Source: Candidatus Woesearchaeota archaeon
Lineage (GTDB): Archaea; Nanobdellota; Nanobdellia; Woesearchaeales; GW2011-AR4
Reading direction: 5' to 3'
NCBI GenBank assembly: GCA_016784195.1
Contig: JADHVE010000006.1
Location: forward strand, 1 to 30,233
Length of the DNA: 30,233 bases
The notes beneath the pieces were generated by a model. The model had not been told where the DNA came from and did not search any database. It saw only the letters and a list, made by a program, of their open reading frames with translations. A program made the position numbers and the translations under genes. This document shows positions 22,249-30,233 of this stretch, one piece after another; the stretch's first letter is position 1; each line of letters starts with the position of its first letter.

Positions 22249-23583
22249 GTGAACGACATTACTAGTATTTTAGAATCAGACAAAACTCAGGTTAACGTAG
22301 AGGGAGCCATAAACCCAATTATTATTGGAGGGCCGCATCGCACAGCCAAAAGCGAAACTTTAAACGCACTAGAACAGTATTATCCTGATTCTTATACTCG
22401 AGGGAAGAAATGGAAGTTTAGAATTGGAGGTTCATGGCCAGATGATGGTGAAAAAGACAGTATAATTGTTAAAACTAAAGAAGAAGCTGAGCAATTAATC
22501 GAAAAAGGCAAAATTGGAACCCATTACTGGGGTCCAGATACCTGGCATCTAGTTGATTTGGAAGATGCTTTGAAGAAGTCTAGTTCTCATAAGGTGTATA
22601 TTTCAGATGTTCATGTAGGTGTTGTAAATATGACTGAGTTTTTTAATCTTGAAATTGGTAGAAAGCCAATTAGTTTTTTATTCTATACTAACCCTTTACT
22701 TGTAGAAACAAGATTGAAGGAAGCAAATATTCCTAATGTGCAGATAGAGACACGATTAAGAGGCGTTGGAGAACAATTCGCGATTTTTAGGGAAAATGCG
22801 GAAGAATATCTTTTCTTGATGAAAATTCCATGGCCTCCAATCAATTCTAGTATTTCATTACCAGGGCCAGCTGAAGCTAAGCAAACTAGAGAAGTTAAAG
22901 GATATGCAGACAGATTAGATTTTCTTGTCAAGGCATATGAAAAATATTATGATTTATCAAGAGATAGAGATTACCTAGGGATTCATCATGCATATATCAA
23001 TGATATTTCAACCAAGTTGCATGGTGGACATTTAGGGGACCTGAAAGTAAAGATTCAAGATGGAATCAAAGTTAAGATAGACTTAGAATCAGAATTGGAA
23101 AAATATACTTCTCCAGATAATCCAGACTCAGTGAGATTATCTCAGAAAATCAAGGAATTAGTAAAATCTGTGGAAATTAAGAGATACCAAAAAGCTAATG
23201 GGAGATATTCCTTGTGGATAGATTCCCTGGTGGACCCCTATGATTCCAAAGATTGCGATATTGACCCGGAAGATGTAGTTCTTGATCTGCTGGAGCTAAG
23301 GTTAGGGAAACCCACCCTGAGAAATAAGATGAACAATCAAAATTTTGGGAACATATCCCATCACGCGTTAGTCAATGTTACAGGATCTACTTTAAGAGAC
23401 GGAGCCATGTATTCTTTAGGTGATCAATTACTTACAGATCATACTCACCCGTCCCTTTCAATAGGTTTTTTAAGCACTAATGGTAAGCCCCATTTTATGT
23501 ACGGGTTGGATGGAGAACAATTAACTAAGATGCAGCAGCATCTCAATGGAAAATCCAATACCTACACAGATATGCCTTACTAA
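22249..23583 (+). CDS. Guanylate-kinase-like protein with altered P-loop and unknown C-terminal domain
   Basis: I favour the GTG at 22249 (VNDITSILESDK), 8 bases after GGGGGT; a TTG at 22240 is the alternative. The first 190 residues follow guanylate kinase: a P-loop-like PIIIGGPHRTAKSETL, an EAEQLIEKGKIGTHYWGPDT segment like the GMP-binding YG motif, and LFYTNPLLVETRLK with IETRLRGVGEQFAIFRENAE like the lid and last helices. The P-loop has Ala in place of the Gly before Lys, so classical ATP binding is doubtful. The remaining roughly 250 residues, including HALVNVTGSTLRDGAMYSLG, match no family I know. It ends 5 bp from the convergent PhoU-like gene. Confidence 0.6.
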   Translation: MNDITSILESDKTQVNVEGAINPIIIGGPHRTAKSETLNALEQYYPDSYTRGKKWKFRIGGSWPDDGEKDSIIVKTKEEAEQLIEKGKIGTHYWGPDTWHLVDLEDALKKSSSHKVYISDVHVGVVNMTEFFNLEIGRKPISFLFYTNPLLVETRLKEANIPNVQIETRLRGVGEQFAIFRENAEEYLFLMKIPWPPINSSISLPGPAEAKQTREVKGYADRLDFLVKAYEKYYDLSRDRDYLGIHHAYINDISTKLHGGHLGDLKVKIQDGIKVKIDLESELEKYTSPDNPDSVRLSQKIKELVKSVEIKRYQKANGRYSLWIDSLVDPYDSKDCDIDPEDVVLDLLELRLGKPTLRNKMNNQNFGNISHHALVNVTGSTLRDGAMYSLGDQLLTDHTHPSLSIGFLSTNGKPHFMYGLDGEQLTKMQQHLNGKSNTYTDMPY

Positions 23584-23588
23584 ATCGT

Positions 23589-24542
23589 TTATAAATATTC
23601 AATACCTACTCTTGCTACTTTGATAGCAATCAGTAATTCAAAAGCATGTTCTAATCTACTTATCAAGACTAATTCGTCTGGCTGAATTTTAGTTTGATAT
23701 TTAAACAACAATTCTACCACTTCATCTCTACTCTTATGCATACTCTTTGACTTAATTAAGTCAAATTTAAAGAAGAATGTAGAATACAGATGTATGCTTT
23801 CATTTACTAAATCAAAAATACGGATAGTTTTACTGTCTAACTTACGGTTTAACACTTGTAAATCTCTGCCCGCATTCTTCAAAACATCTATGATAGAGTC
23901 TATATTGGAGATGATGTTGTAAAGGCTGAGTGTCTTTCTATGATTAGAATATCCTTGTTTGTTTAACAACCTCAAGCAGTAGCTTACAAATTTAGTTATT
24001 GAATCGTGTTTTTCTTCAATAGATTGTATTAACTGGAGATTTATCTCTTTTGCTCCTTTGACCAGATCGGAACTTGTATCATTTAATAATAAAAAAATTC
24101 TTCTTAAAACCGAATCGAACTCCTGAATTGAACTTTTAGAAAGATTTTTGATAATGCAGAAATTTTCTTTTTGTTGAACTATTTCGTAGCCAACCAATCT
24201 GTTAATTTCAGTATGGAGGATGGTACTAATATTCCTCTCTTCATTTAATCGAAAGTACCAAGCTGTTGGTTTGTTAAACCTAACTTTGATTTCATCATAA
24301 CCTACCCTATAGAGGGCTTGGATATAATATAAAATAGTAGTTCTGTCCAGATCAGTAATATCTATTTCTATTTTTCCAATCTCTTCTCCTGCTTCAGTAC
24401 TAATCAAAATCTTATTTCCTTGCTCTTCAACCTCCAACTCATCACCTTTCTTAATTCCATACCTCTTAGCCCATGGTCTGGGAAGAGAGATAAGCTGAGT
24501 AGAATTTGCTATCTGTATAACTTTTCTTTTAATAATAACCAC
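23589..24542 (-). CDS. AbrB-PhoU-like regulator (archaeal phosphate uptake regulator family)
   Basis: The 317-aa protein opens with an AbrB/SpoVT swapped-hairpin DNA-binding domain: KVIQIANSTQLISLPRPWAK, YGIKKGDELEVEEQGNKILI. About 220 residues of mostly helix in the PhoU-like arrangement follow (LLNDTSSDLVKGAKEI, SITKFVSYCLRLLNKQGYSN, IISNIDSIIDVLKNAGRDLQ). This architecture is common in archaea and annotated as phosphate uptake regulator, though no phosphate transporter gene is nearby. A TATA-like TTTATATTAGTTAT (minus strand, about 24553-24566) precedes the GGTGGTT-ATG start. It may respond to a metabolite other than phosphate. Confidence 0.75.
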   Translation of the reverse strand: MVIIKRKVIQIANSTQLISLPRPWAKRYGIKKGDELEVEEQGNKILISTEAGEEIGKIEIDITDLDRTTILYYIQALYRVGYDEIKVRFNKPTAWYFRLNEERNISTILHTEINRLVGYEIVQQKENFCIIKNLSKSSIQEFDSVLRRIFLLLNDTSSDLVKGAKEINLQLIQSIEEKHDSITKFVSYCLRLLNKQGYSNHRKTLSLYNIISNIDSIIDVLKNAGRDLQVLNRKLDSKTIRIFDLVNESIHLYSTFFFKFDLIKSKSMHKSRDEVVELLFKYQTKIQPDELVLISRLEHAFELLIAIKVARVGIEYL

Positions 24543-24709
24543 CCTGAATTATAACTAATATAAACTAATTAAATAATTATAAAAAACCCCTTTAATCTTT
24601 GTAGTACTATATAGAAAATAAAGTTATATATAAATTTTTCTTTTTTATATAAAATTAAAAGTTTTTATAAATTTTAAGCATAGACCATATAAAGTTAATA
24701 ATATGATTT

Positions 24710-24724
24710 ATCTATATATAAACC
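24710..24724 (+). promoter_or_regulatory. Promoter of the 35-aa microprotein
   Basis: TTATCTATATATAAACC forms a strong TATA box about 38 bp before the ATG at 24756. AGGGAGA at about 24744-24750 then supplies a ribosome binding site. Together they make transcription and translation of the short frame credible. Confidence 0.45.
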
Positions 24725-24755
24725 ACTAAAAAATAAATAAAATAGGGAGAATATA

Positions 24756-24863
24756 ATGGGGAAAAAAGAAAAAAAATTCATTGGCAAGGGGGAAGATTTT
24801 AAGCCTATAGGAGAATTATGGGAAGAAATTGAAGAGATTTACCCTGAAAAAGACGGCAACTAA
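24756..24863 (+). CDS. 35-aa charged microprotein
   Basis: ATG at 24756 opens a 35-codon frame: MGKKEKKFIGKGEDFKPIGE then an acidic helix LWEEIEEIYPEKDG, ending with TAA at 24861-24863. It has both a TATA box and a GGGAGA ribosome binding site at proper spacing, which is more than chance frames usually show. The N-terminus is basic and the C-terminus acidic. It stands alone between divergent or convergent larger genes. No function is recognised. Confidence 0.5.
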   Translation: MGKKEKKFIGKGEDFKPIGELWEEIEEIYPEKDGN

Positions 24864-24934
24864 TTTCTTTAATTTCAGGTTATTTTACCCTAACATTGAA
24901 AGAATAATTAACGGCTAAGATTTCTGCAGAGTTC

Positions 24935-26668
24935 CTAACTACAAATAGCAGTTACAATCTGTATTGGCTTTCCTTTGTACTTGCTTATCCTTATATTCTT
25001 GATTAAATTTTTGCCTTTTGGGCAGCTAGGGACTACTTTTGTTTTAGCCGTAGTAAAAGGCTCTCCATCACAGCATTCAATTTTCTGAGTTGCATTATAA
25101 TCCACCACCCATCCTTTTTTTGACATGTCGCATTTATTTTTAGCAGTGTCATCAAAAAACCTGCATTCATTTCCTGCCTTATCTGCAAATCCAGCGCATC
25201 CCTTATGACACCTTTCATCAAGCAAATAGGTGCAGTCTGCTTCACATACAAGGCCGTAGATTAAATTAAAATTTACCTGTATGGCTGTTTTTGGCTGTAA
25301 ATTTATTGTTTTTGTTTTAGGCACATAATCTCCCTTGGATGTTATCAAATCAATTGTTCCGCAGGATACATTGTTTATCTCATAAGAGCCGTCAGACTCT
25401 GTATAATCGTCTGATGCTATCAGTGATGATTCTTTAAAAACCTCAACTTTCCCTTCTGCTAAAGGTTGGTTATTCTCATCAAAGACATAGCCGGTTATTT
25501 TTCCATTGCAGTCAGGGTCATCACAATCAATTATACCATCATAATCATCGTCAATGCCATTATCGCAAATCTCGTCACTGGCTTCAACCCATTCCCCTTC
25601 AGAATGGGCAACACAGACTTCAATAAATCCGTCTTTGTCAATATCTTCAGTGTGGCCACCAATATAACATTCATTGCCATAAACGCATTCATCTGTATTT
25701 GTGCAGCATTGAGTGTCTGTTATATCTATTTCACAAGCCGTATAATCCCCTCCAGCTGGCTCTGTAGTAGTGTGGCAGGTTCCATAATAATTGATAATCT
25801 TATTCTTCCACTCTACCGGATAAAGTTTATTGCACATGCTTGTCCAGTCAGATTCAGAATATTTTTTGCAGTTTCTTTTGTAAAGGTTGGCAGAACAAAC
25901 ACAATTTCCGTCAAGGCATTCATAGCCTGCTCCGCATGGAATAGTATTCCATTCTAAGCAGCCATCATAATTGTAGTCACTGCAGATTTGATAGCCAGCA
26001 ACACCAGAACATTTTCTTGAACCTGAGGGTGAACATGCATTATTGCACTGAGTGTCTTCAGGATAAGAACAGCTAGAATCAGGGTACCAATAACATGCTC
26101 CATCAGAATGGCAGGTACACCTGTTTCCGGTTAAGCAGTAGTTTTCTTCATTTAGGTTACAAGAAGAGGCATTTTTACATTCCAGTAGTTTATCCAAATA
26201 TGTTCCCTGAGGGCAGCCTTCTTTGCAGCAAACTTTTAAATCATAAGAATCACAGTCTCCAATATGTGCATTTGACGGGGATGAGATTGAAGCTAAGCAG
26301 GTATAACCAGCAAGGCAGGAACTGTCAGAATGAACGCAGTCTATATTGTTTGATGCTGAAATCCTTGCAGCATCAGCGTAATTTGCATTATTATATGTTT
26401 GAACGTGAGCATTATATTTCCCAGAAAGCCAAAGAAAAGGCGTTCCAGTGCTGGAATTTAAGTCTTTTAATCCTGAGCAGCATATGCTCTTGGGAAGCTC
26501 ATATTCCTGAAGAGAGGCATGTGAATTTTCCCCTGAATATAATCCAAGAAATTTTACTTCATTAATTCCGCAATAATCAGAATCTTTTACTTTGCAGTCT
26601 AACTGGGCATTAACACTTAAGATTTCAAATAAGAGCAATAAGAATAATAACTTCTGAATTTTTTTCAT
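24935..26668 (-). CDS. Secreted Cys-rich protein with Ca-binding-like and CarboxypepD-like domains
   Basis: The 577-aa protein has a signal peptide (MKKIQKLLFLLLLFEILSVN, residues 1-20) and a long Cys-rich ectodomain with many CC and CxxxC pairs, probably disulfide bonded. At about residue 368 there is EICDNGIDDDYDGIIDCDDP, the Asp-rich MopE-type motif expected to bind calcium. It is followed at about 390-470 by a carboxypeptidase-regulatory-like beta domain (GKITGYVFDENNQPLAEGKV). A further Cys-rich tail ends the protein. There is no C-terminal anchor, so it is secreted or held by partners. Its ATG overlaps the stop of the upstream exported protein as ATGA, so the two are co-translated. No enzyme motif is seen. 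Confidence 0.75.
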   Translation of the reverse strand: MKKIQKLLFLLLLFEILSVNAQLDCKVKDSDYCGINEVKFLGLYSGENSHASLQEYELPKSICCSGLKDLNSSTGTPFLWLSGKYNAHVQTYNNANYADAARISASNNIDCVHSDSSCLAGYTCLASISSPSNAHIGDCDSYDLKVCCKEGCPQGTYLDKLLECKNASSCNLNEENYCLTGNRCTCHSDGACYWYPDSSCSYPEDTQCNNACSPSGSRKCSGVAGYQICSDYNYDGCLEWNTIPCGAGYECLDGNCVCSANLYKRNCKKYSESDWTSMCNKLYPVEWKNKIINYYGTCHTTTEPAGGDYTACEIDITDTQCCTNTDECVYGNECYIGGHTEDIDKDGFIEVCVAHSEGEWVEASDEICDNGIDDDYDGIIDCDDPDCNGKITGYVFDENNQPLAEGKVEVFKESSLIASDDYTESDGSYEINNVSCGTIDLITSKGDYVPKTKTINLQPKTAIQVNFNLIYGLVCEADCTYLLDERCHKGCAGFADKAGNECRFFDDTAKNKCDMSKKGWVVDYNATQKIECCDGEPFTTAKTKVVPSCPKGKNLIKNIRISKYKGKPIQIVTAICS

Positions 26669-27381
26669 TTGAACTCTGCCTCAAATGACTTAAAATTCAA
26701 CAGCAATGAATTTATTGTTCCTGTAAAAGATGAATAACCCCTGACAGTTACAGCAATATCCCCAAAGAAATTACTAATAGCAAAATTTTCTCCTGCTAAA
26801 TTAAAGCTTGCTTTGTTGCTTATTTCGACAGTTCCTAAGGCTAAACAATTGAAGTTTTCAACACTCACATCTTTGATTATTAAGTCTCCGCTTTTTATTG
26901 TAAGTATTGCCTCCTCGGAATTATCTGATGTCAGTTTTGTATAATCAGCTTCAAGCTTCAGGAAATTGCCTTTCAATACAATCAGCGAATTATTGAAAAT
27001 AAGCCTGCCCCGGAAGTTAACCAGATACATAGGATTTTTACTTTCAAGAATCATAGTGCTTTTTGGAGTGCCAACTAAAACTGAAGAGCTATTTATTGCC
27101 AAGTCTTTATTTTTAACGTCAAAACTGTAATGATCGCAGTATAATTCACTTTTTAACTGCAAAAGATTGCTGAAGGTTTCTTCAGCTAATACAGCTTCCT
27201 GTTCTATTGTAAACTCTTCATTGCTGTTTTTTAATTGTAAAGGCACTCCATTTTTTTTTTCAATCGGCTCCAGTCCCTGTTCTATTATGGTCCTGTCGTT
27301 GTAGCTTGAGCTTATAGCCCCTACAGAAATAATCAAAAGCAGGAAAAATAAGACTATGTTTTGAATCACATGGTTTTTCAT
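26665..27381 (-). CDS. Exported beta-rich protein, partner of the Cys-rich protein
   Basis: I favour the ATG at 27381 (MKNHVIQNIVLFFLLLIISV), which gives a clean signal peptide or anchor and 238 aa. An in-frame ATG at 27408 lies too close to the TATA box (CTTAATATATATTA, minus strand). After residue 60 the protein is a run of short beta strands with repeated units (GRLIFNNSLIVLKGNFLKLE, ILTIKSGDLIIKDVSVEN), suggestive of a beta-helix or repetitive beta-sheet surface protein. It has few Cys residues. It is the first gene of the two-gene operon. Confidence 0.6.
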   Translation of the reverse strand: MKNHVIQNIVLFFLLLIISVGAISSSYNDRTIIEQGLEPIEKKNGVPLQLKNSNEEFTIEQEAVLAEETFSNLLQLKSELYCDHYSFDVKNKDLAINSSSVLVGTPKSTMILESKNPMYLVNFRGRLIFNNSLIVLKGNFLKLEADYTKLTSDNSEEAILTIKSGDLIIKDVSVENFNCLALGTVEISNKASFNLAGENFAISNFFGDIAVTVRGYSSFTGTINSLLLNFKSFEAEFK

Positions 27382-27588
27382 TGTAGAATGAAAACCCGAA
27401 TCTGGCATTAATATATATTAAGTTTAGAAAAAATGGAAAAACTCTTTTAATAAAAATTAACCAAATTATATAATTTATAAATATTATATAAAAAACTGTT
27501 AAAACAAAAAGTTTATAAATAAACCAATTTACTAAATATTTACTTCTAAGCTGATGTTAATTTCAATTTGCTAAAAAGAGAGGAGAAT

Positions 27589-28464
27589 ATGCCGTATAAT
27601 ATAGTGATACCTGAAACTGATTGTGAAGCTGTTTCAACAAAGGACATAGTGATTTCTTCGTTGAGCAGAGACTGGCCCCTTAATATCCAGCAGCTCTATA
27701 ACCGGACAAAAAAAACATTCTTGAAAAATGTCACTTACCAGGCTACATATAAGGCTGTGAGGTCGCTGCATGATGAGGGGGTGCTGATTAAACAAGGAAA
27801 AGATTATTCTATATCCCAAGTGTGGCTGGAAGAAACTAAAGAATATCTGAATTTTATTTCAGGGTTAATCGAACGAAAAGAGAAAAACCCAAAGAATTTT
27901 GAAGAGAGCCTGATTATGAACAGGAACTTGCAGCTTTTTGAATTTGAGAAGTTTAAAAATTTGTACAAGTTTTTGAGAAAGTTTGAAGATAACCTGATAT
28001 TGGCTAAAAATGAGAACTCTTCATTTTATTGGGTAGTCAATCACTGTTATAAGGCACTATTTCAGCCTTCTCTTGAATTTGAGTACATGGAGAAGCTGAA
28101 GAAAAAAGGAATTAAACTACACATACTGTGCAATGGAGATACCTCGCTAGATAAATGGTGCAGGAATTTCTACGAAAAAAACGGAGCTGTTATGAAAATA
28201 GACGCTGGTTTTGGGATATCAAGGCATATAAATATCTATAACGAGTTTATTATCGAAATTTTTTTTAGCCCGGAATTTCAGAAAATTATCCATGGAGTTT
28301 ATAACTCTGCCAGTTCTGTCCATGCAGTGGATATTGCTGAGATATTGAAAGAAATATCTAAAGATGACAGTAAGATACTGGTCATTATAAACAAAAATAA
28401 AAGATTAGTAGATTATATGAAGAAGAGTGTATTGGGATATTTTGATGAGAGTATAAGTTCCTGA
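27589..28464 (+). CDS. Winged-helix transcription regulator with C-terminal sensor domain
   Basis: I choose the ATG at 27589 (MPYNIVIPETDCEAVSTKDI), preceded by AGAGGAGA, giving 291 aa; an in-frame TTG 21 bases upstream is less likely. The first 85 residues form a winged helix (LYNRTKKTFLKNVTYQATYK, AVRSLHDEGVLIKQGKDYSI). The rest, including ALFQPSLEFEYMEKLKKKGI and IYNEFIIEIFFSPEF, has the strand-helix pattern of the C-terminal domain of TrmB-like or phospholipase-D-like regulators. The gene is divergent from the exported pair and could control it. The ligand is unknown. Confidence 0.65.
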   Translation: MPYNIVIPETDCEAVSTKDIVISSLSRDWPLNIQQLYNRTKKTFLKNVTYQATYKAVRSLHDEGVLIKQGKDYSISQVWLEETKEYLNFISGLIERKEKNPKNFEESLIMNRNLQLFEFEKFKNLYKFLRKFEDNLILAKNENSSFYWVVNHCYKALFQPSLEFEYMEKLKKKGIKLHILCNGDTSLDKWCRNFYEKNGAVMKIDAGFGISRHINIYNEFIIEIFFSPEFQKIIHGVYNSASSVHAVDIAEILKEISKDDSKILVIINKNKRLVDYMKKSVLGYFDESISS

Positions 28465-28471
28465 GGTTTAG

Positions 28472-29731
28472 TTATTTTTCTTTTATCTCTCCGTAACCGA
28501 TAAGCCTGAACCGGTTGTCTACTATTCTGGAAATAGTCACTTTCGAGCCTATTTCTGCGCAGATGGGTAGTTTTAATTTACACCTTACCCTGTTTTTTTT
28601 TAATTCACCCACAATCCCCATAGTAGCAGCTGAATTAACGTTCAGCATTAAAGGCTCATTGATTTTTATTGGCTCTACGTTAAGCTCATCTTTGGTTCCT
28701 ACAACCCTTTCAAGCAAATGTACTTCTAAGTTTAGCTCATGCCAGACTTCCGGCAATGTTCCAGGCAAACCAACTATAGAGCCTGTTAACTGGTCTGATT
28801 TAACAATTGCAGGGTCTAAGGAGGTTAATATGCCTATTGAGCCTCCGGGGCCTAACTCTTTTAAAGATGTACCGCCTGATTTTAATGCAGTTATTTTTGT
28901 GAAAATTGGGTTCCATACTTCCTGGTTTTTTTCTATAATTTTTCTTCCAGGCCTTATCTCAATATTTTCTTTAACTTTTAAAATGCCCTGCTTTAAACTT
29001 CCCCCCAATACTCCACCTACAAGTTCTTCAGTCAATGCTCCTGGCTTGTTTATATCAAAGCTTCTTGCCACAAACATCAATGGATCTTTTTTAGGGTCTC
29101 TCTTAGGTGTTGGAAAATTTTCTTCGATTGCTTGTATCAGGTTGGATACTCCCACACTGTGCTGGGCAGAAAGAGGCATTATAGGAACATCTTTATATGG
29201 GGTTTTTTTGATAAACTCTTTTATCTGCTTATGGTTTTTTATTGCATCTTCTTCTCCAACTAAATCTATTTTATTCTGTACGATGATAACATTTTTGATG
29301 CCAGTAACCTCCAGTGCCATTAGATGCTCTCTTGTTTGCGGCTGTGGACAGGACTCGTTTGCTGCTATTAACAGCAAAGCTGCATCTATGATTGCAGCTC
29401 CTGAAAGCATAGTTGCCATCAGGCTTTCATGGCCCGGAGCATCCACAAAGCTTATTTTTCTTAAAATTTTAGCAGGGCTTTTGCAGTGAGGGCATTCTTC
29501 TTGTACTGTATAAGCTTTAGTACCTCGGCATTTAGTGCATTTTCTTAAAACAGTGTCTGCATAACCCAATCTTATGGTTATGCCTCTTTTTATCTCTTCA
29601 GAATGAGTATCAGTCCATTTGCCACTTAATCTTTCTAAGAGGGTTGTTTTCCCATGGTCAACATGTCCACATAAGCCTATGTTTATCTCTGGTTGTGTAG
29701 CTTCTTCTGTTTCTTTTTTCTTTTTTGGCAT
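28472..29731 (-). CDS. eif2g: Translation initiation factor 2 subunit gamma
   Basis: The 419-aa protein is a complete aIF2 gamma. GTPase motifs are GHVDHGKTT at 22-30, DAPGHE at 97-102, QNKIDLVG and SAQHSVG. The zinc knuckle specific to the gamma subunit uses C65, C68, C80 and C83 (CTKCRGTKAYTVQEECPHCK). GVLGGSLKQGILKVKENIEI and the C-terminal beta domain follow. It carries initiator Met-tRNA to the small subunit with GTP. Its position just downstream of eS6 is the usual archaeal order. The gap of 170 bp is larger than normal and contains a weak match to the repeat family. Confidence 0.97.
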   Translation of the reverse strand: MPKKKKETEEATQPEINIGLCGHVDHGKTTLLERLSGKWTDTHSEEIKRGITIRLGYADTVLRKCTKCRGTKAYTVQEECPHCKSPAKILRKISFVDAPGHESLMATMLSGAAIIDAALLLIAANESCPQPQTREHLMALEVTGIKNVIIVQNKIDLVGEEDAIKNHKQIKEFIKKTPYKDVPIMPLSAQHSVGVSNLIQAIEENFPTPKRDPKKDPLMFVARSFDINKPGALTEELVGGVLGGSLKQGILKVKENIEIRPGRKIIEKNQEVWNPIFTKITALKSGGTSLKELGPGGSIGILTSLDPAIVKSDQLTGSIVGLPGTLPEVWHELNLEVHLLERVVGTKDELNVEPIKINEPLMLNVNSAATMGIVGELKKNRVRCKLKLPICAEIGSKVTISRIVDNRFRLIGYGEIKEK

Positions 29732-29744
29732 AGTTGACCATTAA

Positions 29745-29830
29745 TTTATTGTTAATTATTGTATTATTGATTAATTGGCTATTATGTGATTTAACACTAA
29801 CACAATTATTTGTTTTATTTTAAAATGAAT
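29745..29830 (-). repeat. Possible copy E of the dispersed intergenic element (weak)
   Basis: On the minus strand ACAAATAATTGTG (29801-29813) is identical to the 13-base block of copy A. It is preceded by a T-rich/A-rich stretch and lies about 70 bp before the aIF2 gamma start, as in the other copies. The rest aligns poorly, so membership is uncertain. Confidence 0.3.
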
Positions 29831-29901
29831 AAAATAAAAAATATCAAAACGACCACTGCTAATTATGATTCTGATGGTGTTTTATGGGTAACTTTTAATA
29901 A

Positions 29902-30233
29902 TTATTTTTTCTCTTCTTTTACTTCAGGTTTTTTTTCTTCCTTAGTCTGGGTTTTTTCTTCTTTAACTTCTTTCTTTGGCTCTTCTTTCTTTTCTTCTTT
30001 AGCTTCTGGTTTTTCTTCTTTAACTTCTTTCTTTGGCTCTTCTTTCTTTTCTTCTTTAGCTTCTTTTGCTCCAAAGATCTCTGTTAACTTTTTAGCCCCT
30101 TCTTTTGTGACTTTAAGGTTTATCTGAATGATGTGTTCATTGATTTTATGACCGCAGACTGTTTTTCTTCTTTTTATGCCTTTGTCAGCTCCCTTAAAAC
30201 CGACTCCCCCTAAAAGGATGATTTTTTTCCTTA
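29902..30233 (-). CDS. rps6e: Small-subunit ribosomal protein eS6 (S6e), C-terminal part
   Basis: The frame enters from the right edge and ends at a TAA at 29904-29902, giving 109 residues. The S6e core end is recognisable: KKIILLGGVGFKGADKGIKR, RKTVCGHKINEHIIQINLKV. A tail of about 58 residues made only of Lys, Glu, Pro, Ala, Val and Thr follows. Within the tail a 19-residue unit (AKEEKKEEPKKEVKEEKPE) is repeated twice in tandem. S6e lies at the base of the small subunit. The low-complexity tail is unusual in archaeal members, which normally end soon after the core. Confidence 0.88.
   Translation of the reverse strand, partial: RKKIILLGGVGFKGADKGIKRRKTVCGHKINEHIIQINLKVTKEGAKKLTEIFGAKEAKEEKKEEPKKEVKEEKPEAKEEKKEEPKKEVKEEKTQTKEEKKPEVKEEKK
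29953..30064 (-). repeat. 57-bp tandem repeat inside the eS6 tail
   Basis: Bases 29953-30007 are identical to 30010-30064, a period of 57 bp or 19 codons, so the unit keeps the reading frame. The perfect identity, including silent positions, indicates a recent duplication. Confidence 0.9.

Noticed and set aside
28515..29489. Long open frame antisense to the aIF2 gamma gene
   Set aside because: The opposite strand encodes aIF2 gamma with every GTPase motif intact. The antisense frame has no ribosome binding site, an improbable Ser/Pro-rich composition and no recognisable domain.
29810..30127. Ser/Phe-rich open frame on the plus strand near the right edge
   Set aside because: It is the mirror of the Lys/Glu tail of eS6 (TTC/TCT repeats read from GAA/AGA). 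The minus-strand frame continues into the conserved eS6 core.

Overview
The window looks like chromosome from an AT-rich archaeon. It encodes archaeal/eukaryotic-type ribosomal proteins (eL15, eL21, eS6), aIF2 gamma, RNA polymerase subunit F (Rpo4), archaeal ZPR1, archaeal SepF and DUF655. Many genes have a TATA-like box about 26-33 bp before the start codon, as expected for leaderless archaeal transcripts. Small compact genes, secreted coiled-coil, Ig-like and Cys-rich proteins, and the unusual presence of NrdR suggest a DPANN-type lineage such as Woesearchaeota or Pacearchaeota. That placement is inference, because no rRNA gene is present. I see no tRNA, CRISPR array or complete mobile element.

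Layout. 1-1838: end of a membrane protein, a 30-codon microprotein and an M29 aminopeptidase. 2090-7496: a cell-surface block with an exported beta-sandwich protein, a small unknown, an ArsR regulator with a perfect palindrome over its start, a membrane-anchored coiled-coil protein and a soluble SPFH protein. 7581-9910: eL15, a coupled pair of small unknowns, a decayed transposase-like fragment and NrdR. 10131-13858: a nitroreductase facing two minus-strand operons, apt-mtnP and lsrF-like aldolase-alcohol dehydrogenase, which together suggest salvage of 5'-methylthioadenosine or 5'-deoxyadenosine. 14071-15414: ZPR1 and SepF. 15542-19035: eL21-rpoF, a coiled-coil gene inserted before DUF655, an M50 protease and a zinc-ribbon CFI-box protein. 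19228-21893: a SpeD-like pyruvoyl decarboxylase, an ATP-grasp ligase and a DUF2156/GNAT-like transferase, a candidate polyamine-derivative pathway. 22249-24542: a guanylate-kinase-like protein with an altered P-loop, convergent with an AbrB-PhoU regulator. 24756-28464: a 35-aa microprotein, a Cys-rich secreted protein with an upstream partner, and a winged-helix regulator. 28472-30233: aIF2 gamma and the end of eS6.

The most striking non-coding signal is a family of AT-rich intergenic elements just upstream of genes. Two copies (9966-10034 and 13935-14003) share 69 identical bases in opposite orientation and flank the nucleoside-salvage block. Related, more divergent copies precede the coiled-coil gene at 16494 and the transferase gene at 20955, with a weak match before aIF2 gamma. 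They could be a MITE-like repeat that carries promoter or leader functions. The strongest candidates for undescribed biology are this repeat family, the SpeD/ATP-grasp/transferase cluster, the guanylate-kinase-like fusion and the SPFH/coiled-coil/ArsR block.
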